This document shows positions 43,449-52,756 of a stretch of DNA of 64,000 bases, piece by piece. Origin of the DNA: Alphaproteobacteria bacterium (lineage in GTDB: Bacteria > Pseudomonadota > Alphaproteobacteria > GCA-2731375); contig JADHTB010000008.1 in the NCBI GenBank assembly GCA_016776605.1, positions 124,001-188,000 on the forward strand, in the 5' to 3' direction. The notes beneath the pieces were generated by a model, which did not search any database, was not told where the DNA came from, and worked only from the letters and a program-made list of their open reading frames with translations. The translations under genes were made by a program, and so were the position numbers. How positions within the stretch are numbered: the stretch's first letter is position 1; each line of letters starts with the position of its first letter.

Positions 43449-44141
43449 ATGGCATGGCGCGGATTAATTCAGCTGACCGTTTTGTTGCTTGGCCTGTCAC
43501 TGGCCGGCTGCGGCGGGATGCCGGCGACGCCACAGACCAGTCAGGCGACAGACCAGCCGGCGGTTTGGGTCATGAGCAATGGCTGGCACAGCGATATCAT
43601 TGTGCGCCGGGCCGATATCCCGCCTGATCGTATTCCTGAAATTACCGCCTACCCCAAAGCGCAATATTTCGCCTTTGGCTGGGGCGACGCGCTTTATTAT
43701 CCGGCCCGCAGCCCGGATTTCGAAATGGCCATCCAGGCCATAGCCACGCCAACAGCGGCGGTGATGCACCTGACCGCTTTTTCGACCACGCCGGAGAGCT
43801 ATTACCTCAAAGCGGAGGTACTGCGCCTGCCGATCACGGCGCCGGGTCTGCAAGCCCTGATCCAGTATATTCACGACGGGTTCCAGCGGGGCAGCAATAA
43901 AAGGGCGCTAAAAACCGGCCCGGGGCTTTACCGGGACAGCGGTTTCTACCCTGCCACCGGACGTTTTCATCTGTTCAATACCTGCAATACCTGGACGGCG
44001 CGCGGCCTGATGCGCGCGGGTTTGCCAATCGGCCTCAGCCGCTCCATTCAGGCCGAGGCCCTGATGCGTGAATTGCGCCCCATTGCCGCCGGCGAAGCGC
44101 CACGGAACAGCCCGGAACTGCGTCCCTACTATATTCGATAA
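43449..44141 (+). CDS. DUF2459 family lipoprotein
   Basis: Exported lipoprotein of the TIGR02117/DUF2459 family (230 residues). The lipobox is LLGLSLAGC. The family motifs WVMSNGWHSDIIVRRADIP, YFAFGWGDALYYP and FHLFNTCNTWTARGLMRAGLP are all present; the His in NGWHSD and the Cys in NTCNTW suggest a cysteine-peptidase-like site as in NlpC/P60 relatives, though no activity is known. It starts 31 bases after the permease gene. Confidence 0.85.
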   Translation: MAWRGLIQLTVLLLGLSLAGCGGMPATPQTSQATDQPAVWVMSNGWHSDIIVRRADIPPDRIPEITAYPKAQYFAFGWGDALYYPARSPDFEMAIQAIATPTAAVMHLTAFSTTPESYYLKAEVLRLPITAPGLQALIQYIHDGFQRGSNKRALKTGPGLYRDSGFYPATGRFHLFNTCNTWTARGLMRAGLPIGLSRSIQAEALMRELRPIAAGEAPRNSPELRPYYIR

Positions 44142-44210
44142 GGTGCCGCCTGATCTTGTTTATAGCTGATCTTGCGGACCAGTTGACGCCCCTCGAACCG
44201 GAATAGCAGC

Positions 44211-45395
44211 TCACTCGACGGCGCGTGGTTTTCTGGAAGCGCGCCAGGCAGGCGAGGCTAAAAGCCATAGCAGGCTGACAAAAAATGCCGCCGCAATAAC
44301 AATGTGGAGAAATTCCGGCGTTGTCGAGGCGAGGACGAAGCCCGTCATAAGCGGGCCCAACGCCGCGCCAATATCCCGCCAGGTCTGGTTCCGGGCCAGC
44401 GGTTGCAACACGCCGCCCGACGCGAACAGCGCCACGGCGGCCGGGATCAAGGTACCCAGGGCGCCACGGGCCACCACGATCGCGATGGCGCCCGCGTAAA
44501 GCCAGCCAGCGCCCACGCAGGACAGACCAATGGCGAGCAGAACCGAGGCCGCGATCAACGGCCTATGGACGCCAAAGCGGTCCGCAATGAACCCCGATAG
44601 CGGGGCCGCGAGCATTTCGATGACGCGCCGCCCGGCGAAGATCAAACCACCGGACAACATCGCGACTTCAAGGGCGACATGCTTCGCCAGCATGATCGTG
44701 ACCGTCATGGTGAAGACGCCATCGACGCCGAAACCCATCCAGAAGATCAGGATGTCCAGGCGGTCAGGCTTCGGCAGTGCGCTTGGCCGGCTTGCCCCCG
44801 GTGTCGGCACGTGAGCGATACGCGGCGGCAACATGAAGGCGAACAGCGCCGCGATGCAGGAGACCAGGGCCAGATAGAAAAACACATCGCGCGGCCCCAG
44901 AACACCAGCCAGCCAGGCCCCGGCGGTCAACGCGAATAGTGGACCAACCTGCTCTATCGCCCGGCTAACGCCAACACGGGTGCCCGTCCGCGCACGGTCC
45001 GATGCGGCATAGCCAAGCGCTACCAGCAGCAACGCACCGTAGGACAAACCCCAGAGAATTCTAGCCGCCAGCAGGGGCGCCCAACCCTGAAAGAGCCCGT
45101 ACATGGCCGTCGAAATAACCGCCGTAATCGAGGCGAAAATACAGAGATTGCGAATGCCGATCCGTTCGCCCAATACGGCCAGCATGCCATAGCTAAAAGT
45201 GCGTACGATCCGGTTCGCGGCAAGCAGCACCCCCACCCAGGCGAGGCTGACACCGAACAGATCGGCGTTGACCGGAAGCACGATATAGATCAGCGCATCG
45301 CCCAAAAGCGAAAGAGACAGCGCGCCCGACGACAGCCAAAGGCTGCGCCAACTCTTATCCTGCGGATCGTCACCGCTGCTGGAGGAAGGGGTCAT
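44211..45395 (-). CDS. MFS transporter
   Basis: Major facilitator superfamily protein (394 residues) with about 12 predicted helices. The N-terminal half begins WLSSGALSLSLLGDALIYIVLPV, the loop after TM2 reads RIVRTFSYGMLAVLGERIG (motif A variant), and the C-terminal half holds GFIADRFGVHRPLIAASVLLA, the second motif A. The N terminus is polar (MTPSSSSGDDPQDKSWRS). It cannot be assigned to a substrate. It is convergent with the DUF2459 gene. Confidence 0.88.
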   Translation of the reverse strand: MTPSSSSGDDPQDKSWRSLWLSSGALSLSLLGDALIYIVLPVNADLFGVSLAWVGVLLAANRIVRTFSYGMLAVLGERIGIRNLCIFASITAVISTAMYGLFQGWAPLLAARILWGLSYGALLLVALGYAASDRARTGTRVGVSRAIEQVGPLFALTAGAWLAGVLGPRDVFFYLALVSCIAALFAFMLPPRIAHVPTPGASRPSALPKPDRLDILIFWMGFGVDGVFTMTVTIMLAKHVALEVAMLSGGLIFAGRRVIEMLAAPLSGFIADRFGVHRPLIAASVLLAIGLSCVGAGWLYAGAIAIVVARGALGTLIPAAVALFASGGVLQPLARNQTWRDIGAALGPLMTGFVLASTTPEFLHIVIAAAFFVSLLWLLASPAWRASRKPRAVE

Positions 45396-45566
45396 TGGCG
45401 TTCATAGTACACAGCTATCAGAGCCAGCGGAAGCCACCCGAATTTGCCGGGAGGGGGGCGTCAACTTGTTTGCACTCTGCCGGTGGTCGGGCTAATCATG
45501 CCGAATGCTTCTGAACACACGCACATTGACGGCTCCGAACCGCTCCGCTGCAAAGCGAATTATGCA

Positions 45567-45590
45567 CCCGGCCTAGATTTCGAGGCCGGG
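45567..45590. repeat. Perfect inverted repeat upstream of P-loop kinase gene
   Basis: CCCGGCCT-(8)-AGGCCGGG lies in the 259-base region between the divergent MFS and kinase genes, 65 bases before the kinase start. A second, smaller pair CAGGCG/CGCCTG is at 45611-45632. They may be an operator or an attenuator hairpin. No coding frame was found in this gap. Confidence 0.45.
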
Positions 45591-45654
45591 AATTCGTTAT
45601 TCGTTTAGATCAGGCGTCAGCCATGGCGCCTGTCCGCAATAAAGTGGAGCACGT

Positions 45655-46149
45655 ATGTCAGAGCAAAATCCCGTCTTACATCTTGTCTGCGGTAAAATAG
45701 CCGCCGGCAAATCAACCCTCGCCGACCGTTTGGCTTCGACACCGGCCACCGTGCTTATCAGCGAGGACCGCTGGCTTTCCCGCCTCTATCCCGGCGAGAT
45801 CAACGGGCTGGAAGATTATGTGCGACGCTCCGGCTGCCTGGCGGATGCGATGGGCCCGCATGTGGAAACGCTATTGTGCGCCGGCCTATCCGTGGTGATG
45901 GACTTCCCGGCCAATACCCCGAACCAGCGGCAACGGTTGCGCGGCATTTTCGAAAGCGCCGGCGTCGCCCATCGACTGCATTTCCTTGATGTCCCCGATG
46001 CGGTCTGCAAGGCGCGGCTAGGGCAAAGAAACGAAGACGGCACCCACGATTACGCAGCCAGCGATGCCGAATTCGATCTTTTCACCAGCTACTTCGTGCC
46101 ACCCGCGCCGGAAGAAGGCTTCACCGTCATCACCTACGACGAATCGTAA
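45655..46149 (+). CDS. P-loop ATP-binding protein (AAA/zeta-like kinase)
   Basis: Small P-loop kinase of 164 residues. Walker A is LVCGKIAAGKSTLADRLA, and the downstream LISEDRWLSRLYPGE and VVMDFPANTPNQRQRLRGI resemble the small kinases of the zeta-toxin/chloramphenicol phosphotransferase family. The lid region is VCKARLGQRNEDGTHDY. A toxin role would need an antitoxin, and no such gene is adjacent, so a small-molecule kinase is more likely. It is convergent with bcp, whose stop lies 3 bases away. Confidence 0.85.
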   Translation: MSEQNPVLHLVCGKIAAGKSTLADRLASTPATVLISEDRWLSRLYPGEINGLEDYVRRSGCLADAMGPHVETLLCAGLSVVMDFPANTPNQRQRLRGIFESAGVAHRLHFLDVPDAVCKARLGQRNEDGTHDYAASDAEFDLFTSYFVPPAPEEGFTVITYDES

Positions 46150-46152
46150 GCG

Positions 46153-46623
46153 CTAGATTTCCTTGGCCGCCGCCAGCACCGCCTCGGCATGGCCCTTGAC
46201 CCTTACCTTGCGCCAGACCTTGGCCACCTTCCCCTTGCCGTCGATCAGGAAGGTGGAACGCTCTATCCCCATGTATGTGCGGCCATAATTTTTCTTTTCC
46301 ACCCAGACGCCGTAGGCATCGCAAATAGCGCCATCCTCGTCGGATGCCAGGGTGATACGCAGATCATGTTTGTCCGCAAATTTTTCATGCTTGGCGACGC
46401 TGTCCTTGGAGACGCCGACCACGGCAATGCCGTTGGCGGAGAACTTTCGTTTTAGTTCGGTAAAATCCTTGGCCTCGACGGTACAGCCGGGCGTGTCGTC
46501 CTTGGGATAGAAGTACAACACCACCTTCTTGCCCTTTAGATCCTTCAAGGCAATATTGCCGCCACCACCGATAGGCGCCGTAAAGGCCGGCGCCTTGTCT
46601 CCTGTATCAACCATTCCGGACAT
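46153..46623 (-). CDS. bcp: Thioredoxin-dependent peroxiredoxin, Bcp/PrxQ type
   Basis: Reduces hydrogen and organic peroxides with thioredoxin as donor, cytoplasmic. The peroxidatic Cys is in DDTPGCTVEAKDFTELK; where many Bcp proteins have a resolving Cys five residues later (CTxEAC) this one has Lys, so it is a 1-Cys or atypical form, with one further Cys in GAICDAYGVW. The start MSGMVDTGDKAPAF could also be the fourth codon. It follows hyuB by 2 bases on the same strand, so it is likely the last gene of the LLM - hyuA - hyuB unit. Confidence 0.92.
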   Translation of the reverse strand: MSGMVDTGDKAPAFTAPIGGGGNIALKDLKGKKVVLYFYPKDDTPGCTVEAKDFTELKRKFSANGIAVVGVSKDSVAKHEKFADKHDLRITLASDEDGAICDAYGVWVEKKNYGRTYMGIERSTFLIDGKGKVAKVWRKVRVKGHAEAVLAAAKEI

Positions 46624-46625
46624 CC

Positions 46626-48350
46626 CTAATTACCGGCGCGCTGTTTTTTAGTTGCCGCTATATCCACGCCGCCCTGATCATCCAGGATAACGCCGTAATG
46701 TTCCACTGCCGCCTGGGCCGATACCATGCCGTCGCGCACGTCGATGGCAACCTTCGCGGGATCACGTTGCAGGGGATCGCCATAGCCTCCCCCCCCCGGC
46801 ATTTCCAAATGCAGGCGATCGCCGGATGGAATCGATTGGGTGCCCTTGTTGCGCATAATCTTGCCGGATTTCAGTTCGACCCTGCCGGTCCAGCCAGCCA
46901 TGCCGCCTTCCCGTCCGCGCGGGGCGTGATGCACCCGGTCGAAGGTGGCCGCGATGGCGAAAGGTGCACCTTCGGAAGAGGCTATTTCCATGATCTGGCC
47001 GGTGCCACCGCGAAACTCTCCCGGACCGCCCGAATCCGTGCGGTATTCCTTGCGCCAGACCACGATGGGGGCAATGGATTCATTGATTTCCACCGGGGTA
47101 TTGCGCACGCCGGAGGGAAAGGAGGTGGCGGACAGGCCATCCTTGCGCGGCCGCGCCCCGGTCCCACCCGTATGAAACAAGCCAACCGCGAACGGCGTGG
47201 CGTCGCCAAAATCCTCGTCCGGCACGATACCATGGCCACCCATCAGAGCCGGGTTCCACAGGCACGATGTCCCCTCGGCTGGCGCCCGGTCCGCAACCGC
47301 CTTGTGCAGACAGCCCATGACCACATCGGGCAACATCTGGCCGGTGATATGGCGGGCCGCCACGGCACAGGGATGCGGTGCGTTCAGGATCGTGCCTTCG
47401 GGCGCGGTGACTTTTACCGCCGATAGAGAGCCCGCATTGTTGGGCACAGTGGGGCCCACCAGGCAGCGCACCCCGAACGAGGCATAGGCCTGGGTATAGG
47501 TAATAGGCACATTGATGCCAAAATTGGAAACCCCGGACGTACCCGCGAAATCCACATAGATGCCGTCCTCGGCAATGGTCAGGTCGGCCACCAGATCCAG
47601 CGGTTTGTCATAGCCGTCAACCCGCATTTCGTTGTGATAGGTGCCCTTGGGTAACTTGGCGATTTCCGCCAACATGGCCTTGTGGGAATGTTCCACCATG
47701 TACTGGCCCAGTTCGTCCAACTGCTCCAGACCGAATTCGTCCATCATCTCGACCAGACGGCGGCAGCCGATTTCGTTACAGGCCATCAGGGAATAAAGAT
47801 CTCCCTCTACCTGGATCGGCTCGCGCACATTGGCGCGGACGATTTCCAGAATGGCCTCGTCCATTGCCCCTTTCCGGGCCAGGGCCAGGATCGGCAGATA
47901 CAGGCCTTCGTCATAGACCTGCCGGCCATCGGCGCCAAAGCCGATGCCGCCGATATCCACCACATGAGTGGTCGAGGCAAACAGGCCGACGACGCGACCC
48001 TGATAAAAGGTCGGCGTGACCATGGTAAAATCATGCAAATGGCCGGTGCCCAGCCAGGGGTCATTGGTGACATAGACATCGCCTGGGCTCATGGTTTCGG
48101 CCGGGTATTTATCCAGAAAAAAGCCAACCGAGGCGGCCATGGCATTGACGTGGCCAGGGGTGCCGGTAACCGCCTGAGCCAGCATCCGGCCCTGGATATC
48201 GAACACCCCGGCGGATAGATCCCCCGCCTCCCGGGCCGAGGTGGAAAAGGCCGTGCGGATCAGGGTTTGGGCCTGTTCTTCCACGATGGCGATCAGGCGG
48301 TTCCACATGATCTGGTTCTGGATTTCCGAAAGGGCGGAATTCTTGCTCAT
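46626..48350 (-). CDS. hyuB: Hydantoinase B/oxoprolinase family protein
   Basis: Beta component (574 residues) of ATP-dependent N-methylhydantoinase, acetophenone carboxylase or 5-oxoprolinase-type enzymes. Signatures are SEIQNQIMWNRLIAIVEEQAQTLIRTAFSTSAREAGDLSAG region, the SPGDVYVTNDPWLGTGHLHDFTMV block, and SGGPGEFRGGTGQ near the C terminus. It works only as a complex with HyuA, encoded immediately upstream with a four-base overlap (ATGA). The cyclic amide or ketone substrate is unknown. Confidence 0.92.
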   Translation of the reverse strand: MSKNSALSEIQNQIMWNRLIAIVEEQAQTLIRTAFSTSAREAGDLSAGVFDIQGRMLAQAVTGTPGHVNAMAASVGFFLDKYPAETMSPGDVYVTNDPWLGTGHLHDFTMVTPTFYQGRVVGLFASTTHVVDIGGIGFGADGRQVYDEGLYLPILALARKGAMDEAILEIVRANVREPIQVEGDLYSLMACNEIGCRRLVEMMDEFGLEQLDELGQYMVEHSHKAMLAEIAKLPKGTYHNEMRVDGYDKPLDLVADLTIAEDGIYVDFAGTSGVSNFGINVPITYTQAYASFGVRCLVGPTVPNNAGSLSAVKVTAPEGTILNAPHPCAVAARHITGQMLPDVVMGCLHKAVADRAPAEGTSCLWNPALMGGHGIVPDEDFGDATPFAVGLFHTGGTGARPRKDGLSATSFPSGVRNTPVEINESIAPIVVWRKEYRTDSGGPGEFRGGTGQIMEIASSEGAPFAIAATFDRVHHAPRGREGGMAGWTGRVELKSGKIMRNKGTQSIPSGDRLHLEMPGGGGYGDPLQRDPAKVAIDVRDGMVSAQAAVEHYGVILDDQGGVDIAATKKQRAGN

Positions 48351-50446
48351 GCCGTCTCTCCTGTCTGTGCCGTCTGCTTGCGTTGTATCTCTATATGCCC
48401 GGCGCCATTTATCCTGGCCGTGAAATTAGCCGTCACGGCAGTGGTTGTCTGCGCCTCGGCGATCAGGGCCGGGCCGGAAATTGCCATGCCGGGGGATAGA
48501 TCGGCGCGCTGATAGACCGGGGCGGTGACAAAATCCGTCTTGTCCGCATCGAACAGCTTGCGTTCGCCGCTGGCCGTGGCGGCCGCCTTGGTGGCGACCT
48601 CCGCCAGCGCCGGTGGGTTGGGCTGCACCGTGGACATGGACAGCGCCCAGGTTAGGATTTCCACTTGCATGGACGGGATGACCCGGCCAAACAGCTCTTT
48701 ATAGGCACGATCAAAGGCGTCTTTCAGGAGGGCACCATCGGCGTCCGTCAGAGTGCGGGCGGGCACCTCGACCACGATCTCGTGGCCTTGGCCGATATAG
48801 CGCATATAGGCGATGCGGCGTTCTTCCAATGCCGCATCGGGGGCGCCGGCCACGACGATGGTATGGGCCTCGGCATGCATTTCAGAAAACATCTTGTTCA
48901 GGCCCGCCGCCTCGAACGTATCCAGGCGGGTATAGCGGCTGCGCACCATTTCATAGGATACGGGGGCGGCCAGAAAACCGATGGCGGACCCTACACCCGC
49001 GCCCTCCGGGATAATGACCCGGTCCATTCCCAGCTTTTCCGCCATGCGGCAGGCATGCAGCGGCGCCGCGCCGCCAAAGGCGATCAAGGTGCGCGCGGCC
49101 AGTTCCTTGCCTAGTTCCACTGCATGCACACGGGCCGCGTTGGACATATTTTCTTCCACCATCTCTGACACCGCGAAGGCCGCCAGGGGGCCGTCCAAAT
49201 TCAATTTTCGGGCAATGGCGTTGTCCAGGGCCGCCACCGCCAGATCCGGCGACAGCTGTACCGAACCGCCGGCGAAGCCCTCTGGTGCGATGCGACCCAA
49301 GGCCACGTCCGCATCGGTGACCGTAGCCTCGGTTCCGCCCTGGCCATAACAGGCCGGCCCCGGTTCCGCACCCGCACTTCCCGGTCCCACCTGAATGCGA
49401 CCCATATTATCGATTTGCGCGATGGAGCCACCCCCGGCCCCGATCTCCACCATCTCGATCACCGGAATGCGCAGGGGCAGGCCGCTGCCCTTGGTGAAGC
49501 GGTACTGACGGTCTACCTCGAAGGTGCGCGAGGTTTGCGGCCGGCCATGGTCAATCAAACAGATCTTCGCCGTGGTGCCGCCCATGTCATAGGACAAAAC
49601 CTCGTCCAGGCCACATTCCAGCGCAACCTGCCCGGCCAATATGGCGCCACCGGCTGGGCCGGATTCCACCAGCCGGATAGGGTGCTGCCGGGCCGTTTCG
49701 ATGGTGGTCAGACCGCCGCCGGAGGTCATCATGAACAAAGGGCACCGTACGCCATCGGCCCGTAACCTTGCATCCAGGTCGGCCAGATACGAGGCCATCA
49801 GCGGCTGTACATAGGCATTGGCGGATGCCGTCGACATGCGTTCGTATTCGCGGATTTCCGGGCAGACCTCGCTGGACAGGGTCAGCCACAGATCTGGCAG
49901 TTCGGCGCGGAGAATATCAGCGATACGGCGTTCATGATCCGGATTGGCATATGAATGAAGCAGCGTAATGGCGGCACTTTCAACGCCATGTTCCCGCAAT
50001 TGAGGAACCAGGGCGTGAACATCGCTTTCCTCCAGTGCCAGCAACACCTCGCCATGGGCGCTGCCGCGCTCGCGTACAGTCAGGCGCAGATAGCGCGGCA
50101 CCAACGGGATCGGTTTTTCGATATTGATATCGTACTGATCAAAGCGGTGTTCATAGCCCATCTCCACCGCGTCGCGAAAACCCTCGGTGACGATCAGGGC
50201 CGTACGCGCGCCCTTGCGTTCGATCACCGTGTTGGTGGCCAGGGTTGTGCCATGGACGATGAAATCCAGATCCTTGGCCGCAATGCCCGCCTGGGGCAGC
50301 ACGGCCTGAACCCCCACCATGACGCCTTCCTCTGGCGCCTGGGTGGTCGTCAGCAATTTGTGCGTGAACATGCGGCCGCCAACGTCAAGGGCCAGGTCGG
50401 TAAAGGTGCCGCCGATATCGACGGCCAAACGGGCAGTTTCAGACAT
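48347..50446 (-). CDS. hyuA: Hydantoinase/oxoprolinase family protein, A subunit
   Basis: Alpha component (699 residues) with an ATPase-type fold: LAVDIGGTFTDLALDVGG is the phosphate-binding start, and FIVHGTTLATNTVIERKGARTALIVTEGF and MTSGGGLTTIETARQHPIRLVESGPAGGA are signature blocks. It hydrolyses ATP to activate the ring amide opened together with HyuB. The start MSETARLAVDIGG is preferred over a TTG five codons earlier. The gene follows an LLM flavoenzyme by 22 bases, so the flavoenzyme may prepare or consume the HyuAB substrate. Confidence 0.92.
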   Translation of the reverse strand: MSETARLAVDIGGTFTDLALDVGGRMFTHKLLTTTQAPEEGVMVGVQAVLPQAGIAAKDLDFIVHGTTLATNTVIERKGARTALIVTEGFRDAVEMGYEHRFDQYDINIEKPIPLVPRYLRLTVRERGSAHGEVLLALEESDVHALVPQLREHGVESAAITLLHSYANPDHERRIADILRAELPDLWLTLSSEVCPEIREYERMSTASANAYVQPLMASYLADLDARLRADGVRCPLFMMTSGGGLTTIETARQHPIRLVESGPAGGAILAGQVALECGLDEVLSYDMGGTTAKICLIDHGRPQTSRTFEVDRQYRFTKGSGLPLRIPVIEMVEIGAGGGSIAQIDNMGRIQVGPGSAGAEPGPACYGQGGTEATVTDADVALGRIAPEGFAGGSVQLSPDLAVAALDNAIARKLNLDGPLAAFAVSEMVEENMSNAARVHAVELGKELAARTLIAFGGAAPLHACRMAEKLGMDRVIIPEGAGVGSAIGFLAAPVSYEMVRSRYTRLDTFEAAGLNKMFSEMHAEAHTIVVAGAPDAALEERRIAYMRYIGQGHEIVVEVPARTLTDADGALLKDAFDRAYKELFGRVIPSMQVEILTWALSMSTVQPNPPALAEVATKAAATASGERKLFDADKTDFVTAPVYQRADLSPGMAISGPALIAEAQTTTAVTANFTARINGAGHIEIQRKQTAQTGETA

Positions 50447-50468
50447 TCTATTACTACTCAATATTGGT

Positions 50469-51467
50469 TTAACGGGGGAAGTTCTCGGGCGTGAAGGCTT
50501 CGAACGTGCGCTGTATTTCGTCCGGGTTTTGGCTCAGGGGCGAAATGATATGGGTATGGATGCCAGTTTCACCGGCCCACCGAATACGTTCCCGGCATTC
50601 ATCCGCCGTACCTATGACCGCGATCTCATTGGCCAGGTCATAGGATATGGCGGAGGTGGTTTTTTCCCGGTCGCGGGCCGCCCAACCTTCGGAAATGGTG
50701 GCCGCAACGTCTGCGTAGCCGGCCCAGGCGAGAAAGTTGTTATAGACCGGGGTGGCGTAGTAGGGCGCCATGCGGGCCCTGAATGCCTCCACCGCCGCCT
50801 GCTTGTCATTGGTTACCAGAACCATGTGGCGGTTGACGACTTCTACCTCCCGGGGGTCCTTGCCGGCCCGCCTGGCCCCCACATGAACATGTTCGATCAT
50901 CTTTGCCAGGGCGCCCATGGGCCACAGGTTGAAGATGACGCCATCGCCGATTTCCGCCGCCATCTCAATCATCTTGGGGCGCAGGGCCGCAAGATAAATT
51001 GGCACCGGCTGTTCCAACGGCGGTTGGCGATAGCCCTTGGAATGCAGGGTCGTCAAATCGAAATCCGACTTCTCGCCCGCCAGCATGGAGCGGACCATGA
51101 TCGCGGTTTCCTTCACCCGGGTCAGCGGTTTTTTCAAAGGCACGCCGTGCCATTGGTCCATGATGGTCTGGGACGATGCGCCAAGACCCAGGACGACCCG
51201 CCCCGGCATTAACTGGCCCAGGGTGTTCGCCGTCGCCGCCAGCACTGCCGGGGTGCGGCTGTAAACGGGCGCAACGGCAATGCCCAGGCGCAATGTCGGG
51301 GCGTGAGCCGCCAAACCAGCCATCAGGGTCAGGGCATCGGGCGGCCCGGAATCCGCCATCCAGCCATCTTCGTATCCATTCGCCTCGGCCCAGCGCACGC
51401 GCGCAATGGTATCCGGGACGGAAGTTCCCTCGGGCAAGGTAACGGCAACTCTTTGACGCGGTGGCAT
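50469..51467 (-). CDS. LLM class flavin-dependent oxidoreductase
   Basis: Luciferase-like monooxygenase fold (332 residues), FMN or F420 dependent. The opening MPPRQRVAVTLPEGTSVPDTIARVRWAEANGYED has the TIM-barrel first strand, followed by LGIAVAPVYSRTPAVLAATANTLGQLMPGR and VVLGLGASS, the standard LLM core. The C terminus is HIISPLSQNPDEIQRTFEAF. The oxidation target is unknown. It is the first gene of the HyuA - HyuB - Bcp operon, and a short dispersed repeat lies 135 bases upstream. Confidence 0.88.
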   Translation of the reverse strand: MPPRQRVAVTLPEGTSVPDTIARVRWAEANGYEDGWMADSGPPDALTLMAGLAAHAPTLRLGIAVAPVYSRTPAVLAATANTLGQLMPGRVVLGLGASSQTIMDQWHGVPLKKPLTRVKETAIMVRSMLAGEKSDFDLTTLHSKGYRQPPLEQPVPIYLAALRPKMIEMAAEIGDGVIFNLWPMGALAKMIEHVHVGARRAGKDPREVEVVNRHMVLVTNDKQAAVEAFRARMAPYYATPVYNNFLAWAGYADVAATISEGWAARDREKTTSAISYDLANEIAVIGTADECRERIRWAGETGIHTHIISPLSQNPDEIQRTFEAFTPENFPR

Positions 51468-51601
51468 ATAAAATTCCTGTATTTCCAGACGACCGCAGCT
51501 TCGCGGATTGGGCGGCCTTCCGCAATACGGTTGTCGTAAAAAATAAGCAAATCAAGGGCGCATCCACGGTAACAACGTCATATGATACCGCCATTCGCGC
51601 G

Positions 51602-51622
51602 GAATAGCCCGGAACTGCTCTA
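51602..51622. repeat. Short TAGAGC/GTTCCGGGCTATT repeat (inverted copy)
   Basis: GAATAGCCCGGAACTGCTCTA is the exact reverse complement of the element after rne (4737-4757). It is located between the divergent LLM and SMP-30 genes and is the only member of its family not at a gene 3' end. Confidence 0.7.
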
Positions 51623-51655
51623 AGGGTGGCAAATGACGACAATGGGAGAGTATCG

Positions 51656-52585
51656 ATGAGCGAAATTCGCGAAGTGGCAACCGGCCTGCGTTTCCCCGAA
51701 GGCCCTATCGCCATGCCCAATGGTGATGTCATTTTGGTGGAAATTGCCCGTGGCACCTTGTCGCGGGTCAAGCCCGATGGCCGTGTGGAGGTGGTGGCGG
51801 AAACCGGCGGCGGTCCCAACGGCGCGGCCATGGGCCCCGATGGCGCTTGTTATATCTGCAACAACGGCGGCTTTCGCTGGCACATCAAGGGCGACAAACA
51901 TTTTCCGGGCTATCAGGACGAAAACTATTCCGGCGGCCGGATCGAGCGGGTTGATCTGGCAACCGGCAAGGTCGATGTGCTGTACACCGAATGCGACGGC
52001 AATCCCCTGCGCGGCCCCAACGATATCGTCTTCGACAAACAGGGCGGCTTCTGGTTCACCGATCACGGCAAGATCCGCCATCGGGACGAGGACCGCACCG
52101 GGGTGTATTACGCCAAGGCCGATGGTTCCTTCATTACGGAAGCCATCTTCCCCATCAATGGCCCCAATGGCATTGGCCTCTCGGCGGACGAAAAAACCCT
52201 CTATGTGGCGGAAACCCATGCCGGACGCTGCTGGGCCTACAATATCGAGGGCCCGGGCAAGATCGCCCGTGGCCAGGGCGAGGCGCCGTGGGAGCCGGGC
52301 AAACTGTTGCTGGGCGTATCCGATTACCGTTTCTTTGACAGCCTGGCGCTCGATAGCGCCGGTAATATCTGCATCGGCACCATCGTGCGCGGCGGCATTA
52401 CGGTGGTCTCTCCCCAGGGGGGTGAGGTAGAGCATGTGGCGACGCCCATGGACATGTACGCCACCAACATCTGTTTCGGCGGCGAGGACCTGAAAACCGC
52501 CTACATTACCCTGTCATCCACCGGCAAGCTGGTGGCCATGGACTGGCCCCGGCCGGGATTGCCGTTAAATTTCCTCAATAAATAG
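51656..52585 (+). CDS. SMP-30/gluconolactonase/LRE family protein
   Basis: Six-bladed beta-propeller lactonase (309 residues). Metal-binding residues of the family are visible: Glu in RFPEGPIAMPNGDV, Asn in LRGPNDIVFDKQGGFWFTDHG, Asn/Asp in PINGPNGIGLSADEKTLYVAET and Asp in FFDSLALDSAGNICIG. Substrates may be gluconolactone-like or other lactones. The start MSEIREVATGLRF has GGGAGAGT 8 bases upstream; ten in-frame residues before it are dropped. It is divergent from the LLM operon. Confidence 0.9.
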   Translation: MSEIREVATGLRFPEGPIAMPNGDVILVEIARGTLSRVKPDGRVEVVAETGGGPNGAAMGPDGACYICNNGGFRWHIKGDKHFPGYQDENYSGGRIERVDLATGKVDVLYTECDGNPLRGPNDIVFDKQGGFWFTDHGKIRHRDEDRTGVYYAKADGSFITEAIFPINGPNGIGLSADEKTLYVAETHAGRCWAYNIEGPGKIARGQGEAPWEPGKLLLGVSDYRFFDSLALDSAGNICIGTIVRGGITVVSPQGGEVEHVATPMDMYATNICFGGEDLKTAYITLSSTGKLVAMDWPRPGLPLNFLNK

Positions 52586-52590
52586 GCGGC

Positions 52591-52756
52591 TAGAGCATTT
52601 TCGATATTCATCGAAACAGGTCTAGCTTTACTCGCTCACGCTTGTGCGCGAAAGCGCACCGCTCCGCGCGGGCGGCGCAGGGGCGCCGGGCCGCGGTCAC
52701 GGCCTGGATTGCGTATTTCAAAATCGAAAAAGGTCTAGAGCCGTTCCGGGCTATTT
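52591..52756. repeat. Composite TAGAGC repeat between convergent genes
   Basis: A 165-base gap filled by repeat-type sequence. It opens with TAGAGCATTTTCGATATTC and AACAGGTCTAG, has a very GC-rich centre (52640-52700), then AAAATCGAAAAAGGTCTAG and finally TAGAGCCGTTCCGGGCTATT, which matches the short repeat after rne. The stop TAG of the following minus-strand SDR gene lies inside the last unit. It is a likely bidirectional termination region. Confidence 0.65.

Noticed and set aside
45655..46149. Zeta-type toxin of a toxin-antitoxin pair
   Set aside because: No small partner gene on either side; the upstream gap has no open frame of suitable kind.
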